Positions 60,458-64,000 of a stretch of 64,000 bases of DNA are shown here, piece by piece. The stretch's first letter is position 1. Every line of letters begins with the position of its first letter. The DNA lies in NCBI GenBank assembly GCA_028279985.1, contig JANQMR010000011.1, positions 62,001 through 126,000 of the forward strand, written 5' to 3'. The notes below the pieces were generated by a model that saw only the letters and a program-made list of their open reading frames with translations, searched no databases and had not been told where the DNA came from. The stretch is from Woeseiaceae bacterium (GTDB lineage: Bacteria; Pseudomonadota; Gammaproteobacteria; Steroidobacterales; Woeseiaceae). Both the position numbers and the translations under genes were made by a program.

Positions 60458-61078
60458 TCATTGCGGCTGGTTATCGGCCAACTGGAAGGTGATGCGCGTC
60501 AGCGTCAACACCCGCGTCGGCTTGCCGTCGCGTATTTGCGGCTGATACTTCCAGCGCAGGACCGCCCGTTTCGCGGCCAGCTCGAAAAAGCCCGGCGGAT
60601 TGGCGCGCAGGACCTCGGGGTCTGCGACCGAACCGGTTTCGGTGACGGTAAACCGCAGAATCACGTAACCCTCGACGCCGCGCGCCGCGGCGCGTTGCGG
60701 AAACTCGGGGGGGATGCGGACCAGCGGTATCAGCTCGCGTGCAATCTGGATGTCGCCGCCGATGTCGAGTCCGATGTCGATCTCGAGGTCGGGAATATCG
60801 ACGGCCAAATCCGAGATGTTGCCGCCGCTTGCCTGCGCGAGCTGACGAAGCCGTTGTTGTTGCTCTTGCTGCGGCTTCTCGGGCGCCTTGGGATCCCGGC
60901 GGGAACGTACCTCGCGCGACTGCTCCTGCATGCGGATGAAGTTCGCGATGTCGAATTCCTGCGCGTCGGTCAAACGGATCCGCGGATTACCCACCATGTA
61001 CTGGATCACGCCGAAGATGATCGCATTGATCAGGAACGCGACCAGCAGGACCGTCGGGATTCTGAGCGCGGCGGGCAT
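60458..61078 (-). CDS. tonB: TonB2-type energy transducer
   Basis: 206 residues: one N-terminal helix (about 8-28), a short charged and Gln-rich middle lacking the long Pro-Lys spacer of TonB1, and a C-terminal TonB fold (IPLVRIPPEFPQRAAARGVEGYVILRFTVTETGSV ... AKRAVLRWKYQP). Short TonBs of this kind work with TtpC. Probably energises the receptors at 14.3 and 20.9 kb, which have no TonB of their own. Confidence 0.92.
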   Translation of the reverse strand: MPAALRIPTVLLVAFLINAIIFGVIQYMVGNPRIRLTDAQEFDIANFIRMQEQSREVRSRRDPKAPEKPQQEQQQRLRQLAQASGGNISDLAVDIPDLEIDIGLDIGGDIQIARELIPLVRIPPEFPQRAAARGVEGYVILRFTVTETGSVADPEVLRANPPGFFELAAKRAVLRWKYQPQIRDGKPTRVLTLTRITFQLADNQPQ

Positions 61079-61083
61079 GACGC

Positions 61084-61500
61084 TTACTGTTGGCCGCCGG
61101 GCGTCGCCGCCACCGCCACGTTTTCGACGCCGGCCAGCCGCGCCTGGTCCAGCACCTCGATGACCAGACCGGTGCGCGATTCCTCGTCGGCGAGAATCAC
61201 GACCGCGCCTTCCGGATTCTCGGCGTGCAGGCGTTCGACGTGGCCCCGGACACTGGACGGATCGACGCGCTGGCGGTCCACCCAGACCTCGTCGTTCTCG
61301 GTCACGGCGATCATGATGTTCGCCTGCTGCTTGGTCGTCGCGGTCCTGGCGCTGGGACGGTCGATCTCAACGCCCGCTTCCTTGATGAACGAGGCGTTCA
61401 CGGCAAAGAAGATCAACAGGATGAACACCATGTCGATCAGCGGCGTGATGTTCAGCGCGGTCGGGCCGGATTCGGATTTGAGATGGTCCTTGGTAGCCAT
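61084..61500 (-). CDS. exbD: ExbD2 proton-channel subunit
   Basis: 138 residues. One helix with the essential Asp in ALNITPLIDMVFILLIFFAV, then a periplasmic domain. Works with ExbB to convert proton flow into TonB motion. Five bases from tonB and three from exbB. Confidence 0.93.
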   Translation of the reverse strand: MATKDHLKSESGPTALNITPLIDMVFILLIFFAVNASFIKEAGVEIDRPSARTATTKQQANIMIAVTENDEVWVDRQRVDPSSVRGHVERLHAENPEGAVVILADEESRTGLVIEVLDQARLAGVENVAVAATPGGQQ

Positions 61501-61503
61501 TTG

Positions 61504-62031
61504 TCATTCGCCCTCGAAGAGTTCGGCTTCGAATTTGCGCGCCATTTCCTCCGCGCGATGCTCGAGATTCGAAACGAAGTACAATCCCGACAGCGCGGTG
61601 AACAGTCCCGCCATCGTCGTCACCAAGGCCTCGGAAATGCCCGACGCCATGCCGCGGGTGTTACCGGTACCGAACACGGTGATCACGTCGAACACCTTGA
61701 TCATCCCCGACACCGTGCCCAAGAGGCCCAACAACGGCAGGATGGTCGTCAACGCGTTCAGCGCGCCGGTGTTTTTCGCCGCTTCCGCCCGCAGGTCGTT
61801 GGTCAGCGCCTGGATGCGCCGGAATACCAGCATCTCGTTCAGCATGGCTCGTTGCGCCAGGAACTCCTGGCGCAACCGGTCGCGAAAATCCGGTAGTTGC
61901 CGCATGTGCGCCAGGTAACGTTCGACGATCAGGATCCACAACAGTATCGACGCGAACAGGATCGCCCACAGCGTGGCGCCGCCCTTGTCGAACAGGTTCG
62001 ACAGTCCGTCTAGGTAACTAGCCCAGTTCAC
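61504..62031 (-). CDS. exbB: ExbB2 proton-channel subunit
   Basis: 175 residues with three helices and the pore motif LNALTTILPLLGLLGTVSGMIKVFDVI plus ISEALVTTMAGLFTALSGLYF. Its start overlaps the end of ttpC by 14 bases, keeping the two in fixed ratio. Confidence 0.93.
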   Translation of the reverse strand: MNWASYLDGLSNLFDKGGATLWAILFASILLWILIVERYLAHMRQLPDFRDRLRQEFLAQRAMLNEMLVFRRIQALTNDLRAEAAKNTGALNALTTILPLLGLLGTVSGMIKVFDVITVFGTGNTRGMASGISEALVTTMAGLFTALSGLYFVSNLEHRAEEMARKFEAELFEGE

Positions 62032-63367
62032 GGCTGGTCAGCAGGTCGCTGCTCTGTTTGCCGAGCTGCTCGACGAGGCGGTTGACGCGCCCCGTCAGGA
62101 TACTGTGCAGCAGCACCAGCGGGATGGCCACGCCCAGGCCGAGCTGGGTCGTGACCAGCGCCTGCGAGATACCGCCCGACATGAGCTTGGGATCGCCCGT
62201 GCCGAACAAGGTGATCGACTGGAAGGTCTCGATCATGCCTGTCACCGTGCCGAGCAGCCCGAGCAGCGGACTGACCGCGGCGAGCACCGCGAGCGTAGGC
62301 AGGCCGCGGTGCAGCAACGAGCTTTCCTCGGCAAGCTGTTCGTCCAGGCGGATGCTGGCTGCTTCGGTGCCGCCGTCCTTCGCCTCCTCGACGATCTTCT
62401 GCAGCCGGCCGAGCGGATTCTTGCCATTCGATTCGTCGGCCGTGGCCTGGGCGGCGATCGCGCGGCGGGCCAGCATCAGCCCGATCGAACGCCGGATCAC
62501 GATCAGTATGCCGATGACACCGAGAATCAGGATCAGGTAGCCAATGAAGCCACCCTGGTCGACACGCTCGCCCATGTCGGGCGACTGCACCATCAGCGCC
62601 AGGATCGCGCCTTTCGACGGGTCCAGCGCCATCGGCCGCATCTCGCCCGGCCCCGCTTTCTCGAGCGCTCCGGCCATGTTCTGGAAACGCGCCGTCGGTT
62701 GCCGGCTGAGCTCGACGAGCTTGCCCGAGTCCGGTAGGAAACGCAGGAACTTGCCGTCCGACACGGACGTGAATACGCCGACCCGGGTCACGTTCTGCGA
62801 CGCTTCATCGCCCTGCGGCTTGATGACGATCGACGGGAACTGCACGACCTTGCCGGACTCCGCGATCTCGCTCATCACGCTGGTCCAGAGCTGCTTGATG
62901 TCGTCGATCGTCGGTGTCGTGGATGCCTTGCCGAGATTCTGCAGGAAGGGCGAACGCTCCGGCTGCTCGGCGGCGACCAGCGACGTGTTCATGACGCTGT
63001 AGGCGTTCAGCGCCGTCTGCCGCACGATTGCGAACAGATCGTTGAGATCGCCCGAGCGCTCGCGCAACTCGCCCTCGTAACGCGTCAAGGTCAGCTCGTT
63101 TTCCTCGTATTCGGCGCGAAGCTGGTCCGCGCGGCGATTGGCCGCGGCGAGCTGTGCGCGGGCGTCGCGCAGGAGCTCCTGTTGCTCGGCCCGGACGGAG
63201 AGGAAACGGTTGATGCGTTCCTCGTCGTAGGCCGCTTCCTTGAGCGCCTCCTGGCGCACCGATTCGACCAGCGCGTCAACGTCGTCGATCGCCGCCGACG
63301 CGACTGTGGGTAAGGCCAGCGCCGCAGCCGCAAGCACGCGGAAAGGTCTTGCTATTGCTTGTCTCAT
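62018..63367 (-). CDS. ttpC: TtpC-like MotA/TolQ/ExbB protein with large periplasmic N-terminus
   Basis: 449 residues from ATG 63365-63367 (MRQAIARPFRVLAAAALALPTVASAA, signal peptide). A coiled-coil periplasmic region at about 30-100 (RAEQQELLRDARAQLAAANRRADQLRAEYEENE) leads to an ExbB-like C-terminus with TLAVLAAVSPLLGLLGTVTGMIETFQSITLFG. This long ExbB variant is the TtpC of TonB2 systems, needed for their activity. Overlaps the DUF3450 stop (ATGA). Confidence 0.9.
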   Translation of the reverse strand: MRQAIARPFRVLAAAALALPTVASAAIDDVDALVESVRQEALKEAAYDEERINRFLSVRAEQQELLRDARAQLAAANRRADQLRAEYEENELTLTRYEGELRERSGDLNDLFAIVRQTALNAYSVMNTSLVAAEQPERSPFLQNLGKASTTPTIDDIKQLWTSVMSEIAESGKVVQFPSIVIKPQGDEASQNVTRVGVFTSVSDGKFLRFLPDSGKLVELSRQPTARFQNMAGALEKAGPGEMRPMALDPSKGAILALMVQSPDMGERVDQGGFIGYLILILGVIGILIVIRRSIGLMLARRAIAAQATADESNGKNPLGRLQKIVEEAKDGGTEAASIRLDEQLAEESSLLHRGLPTLAVLAAVSPLLGLLGTVTGMIETFQSITLFGTGDPKLMSGGISQALVTTQLGLGVAIPLVLLHSILTGRVNRLVEQLGKQSSDLLTSRELG

Positions 63368-64000
63368 GAGCGGCTCTCCGGTGCGGGTACGGGCAGTCGG
63401 ATCAGGTCGGGCGGCAATTGCTTGCGTGCGATCCGAATCGCCCGGTCCAGCGGTTGCCGATATTCGTCGCCAAGCTCGACCCACCGATCGACGGTGTTGT
63501 CCCAATGTCCGATCTCGAGGCCGTCCAGGGTCATGTAATAAAGCCCCAAGCGTCCGAAGCGCAGGAAGTTCACGGTACGCGTTTCGGCGCCGTCCGTGAG
63601 CTCGCCTTCGTAAGCTTCAATCGTGTGGCCGTATTCGAGCTCGATCTGATAAGCCTCCGAAATCCGCCGGTACTTCTCCGAAGTCGGCACCTCCGGGCGT
63701 TCCATCAGTTGCCTGAGCGCGACGATCCGCTGGCTGCGCTCGCTTTCGAGAAACGGGATGTCGATCGACACGAATTCCTCCAGCACTTCGATCATCCGTA
63801 CGATCAACGGCAGGATGCGGCGTTTCGTGACTTCGATTTCGTTGAACTTGCGTTCAAACTCGGCGAGCTCGACACGCTGGGTCGAGACCAGTCCCTGGAG
63901 CTGGTCGTTGTACGCGGCAAGATCCGTGACCTGCGCCATCGTCTGCCGGTACTCGTTGAGCGCGTCCCGGGTCTGGTCGTCCAGGGCATCGATGCGTCTT
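63364..64000 (-). CDS. DUF3450 periplasmic coiled-coil protein (5' end outside window)
   Basis: The frame is open to the window edge: RRIDALDDQTRDALNEYRQT precedes AQVTDLAAYNDQLQGLVSTQ. The coiled coil at the visible N-terminus and the C-terminal RTVNFLRFGRLGLYYMTLDGLEIGHWDN are diagnostic of DUF3450, the first gene of tonB2 operons (VC1548-like). Signal peptide lies beyond the edge. Partner of TtpC. Confidence 0.9.
   Translation of the reverse strand, partial: RRIDALDDQTRDALNEYRQTMAQVTDLAAYNDQLQGLVSTQRVELAEFERKFNEIEVTKRRILPLIVRMIEVLEEFVSIDIPFLESERSQRIVALRQLMERPEVPTSEKYRRISEAYQIELEYGHTIEAYEGELTDGAETRTVNFLRFGRLGLYYMTLDGLEIGHWDNTVDRWVELGDEYRQPLDRAIRIARKQLPPDLIRLPVPAPESRS

Overview
GC-rich chromosomal window, about 60 % G+C by eye. 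I read it as a gammaproteobacterium, probably an uncultured environmental lineage. The grounds are a TtpC-type TonB2 operon (DUF3450-TtpC-ExbB-ExbD-TonB-TPR), a Pho-box pstSCAB operon, Fur-box siderophore uptake, FecI/FecR surface signalling and REP palindromes of the GTGGGAGCGGC type. This placement is inference; there is no rRNA or marker gene here. The same organism-level picture is one of heavy TonB-dependent import plus many small toxin-antitoxin (TA) genes, several of them decayed.

Layout. 1-2.3 kb: ABC-2 exporter (partial) and a TA pair with a decayed PIN toxin. 2.5-4.4 kb: BON protein, orphan HicB, FitAB-type VapBC. 4.5-10.8 kb: a tightly overlapping minus-strand operon of a membrane-anchored CobN-like chelatase, a chimeric mini-ORF, a membrane protein, a MotA/TolQ-like channel and DUF2149, headed by a DUF2946 gene. 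11-17.6 kb: erythromycin-esterase-like protein, serine hydrolase, Fur-box siderophore receptor and PchR-like AraC regulator. 17.6-18.8 kb: HicB relic, Phd-PIN pair, IS256 relic. 18.9-25.9 kb: TlpA-like lipoprotein and STN-TonB receptor divergent from an ECF sigma/FecR pair. 26-31 kb: REP pair, orphan antitoxin, AAA_14 ATPase, VapC relic, collagen-like phytase-esterase lipoprotein. 31-37 kb: nucleotide-sugar-type epimerase, IspZ-like membrane protein, class III aminotransferase, Mpo1-like protein, phosphatidylserine decarboxylase. 37.1-41.6 kb: MacAB-like adaptor, ATPase and two FtsX-type permeases. 41.7-54.6 kb: complete type I-E CRISPR-Cas locus. 54.5-59.1 kb: small genes and pst operon. 59.2-64 kb: TonB2 operon running off the right edge.

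The most interesting region is 48.1-48.5 kb, between the 45-repeat array and cse1. Two degenerate repeats flank a 33-nt pseudo-spacer with exactly the array geometry (28-33-28). The first 17 nt of that pseudo-spacer match, at 15 of 17 positions, a site that overlaps the shared -35 of two predicted divergent promoters. One promoter faces the pseudo-crRNA and cse1 operon; the other faces a leucine-type tRNA gene whose anticodon loop reads UUA, i.e. the ochre stop codon. This is the architecture of a CreTA/CreR-like, Cascade-guarded RNA toxin or cas autorepressor, with a possible suppressor tRNA as the guarded gene. I know no described example with that cargo.

The locus also shows its history. 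The array's leader region begins with a relic of the cas2 3' end, while a decayed leader end and repeat still lie after the real cas2. A second, internally deleted copy of the 3' end of the neighbouring permease closes the locus on the right. The CRISPR-Cas block has therefore been rearranged by duplication events.
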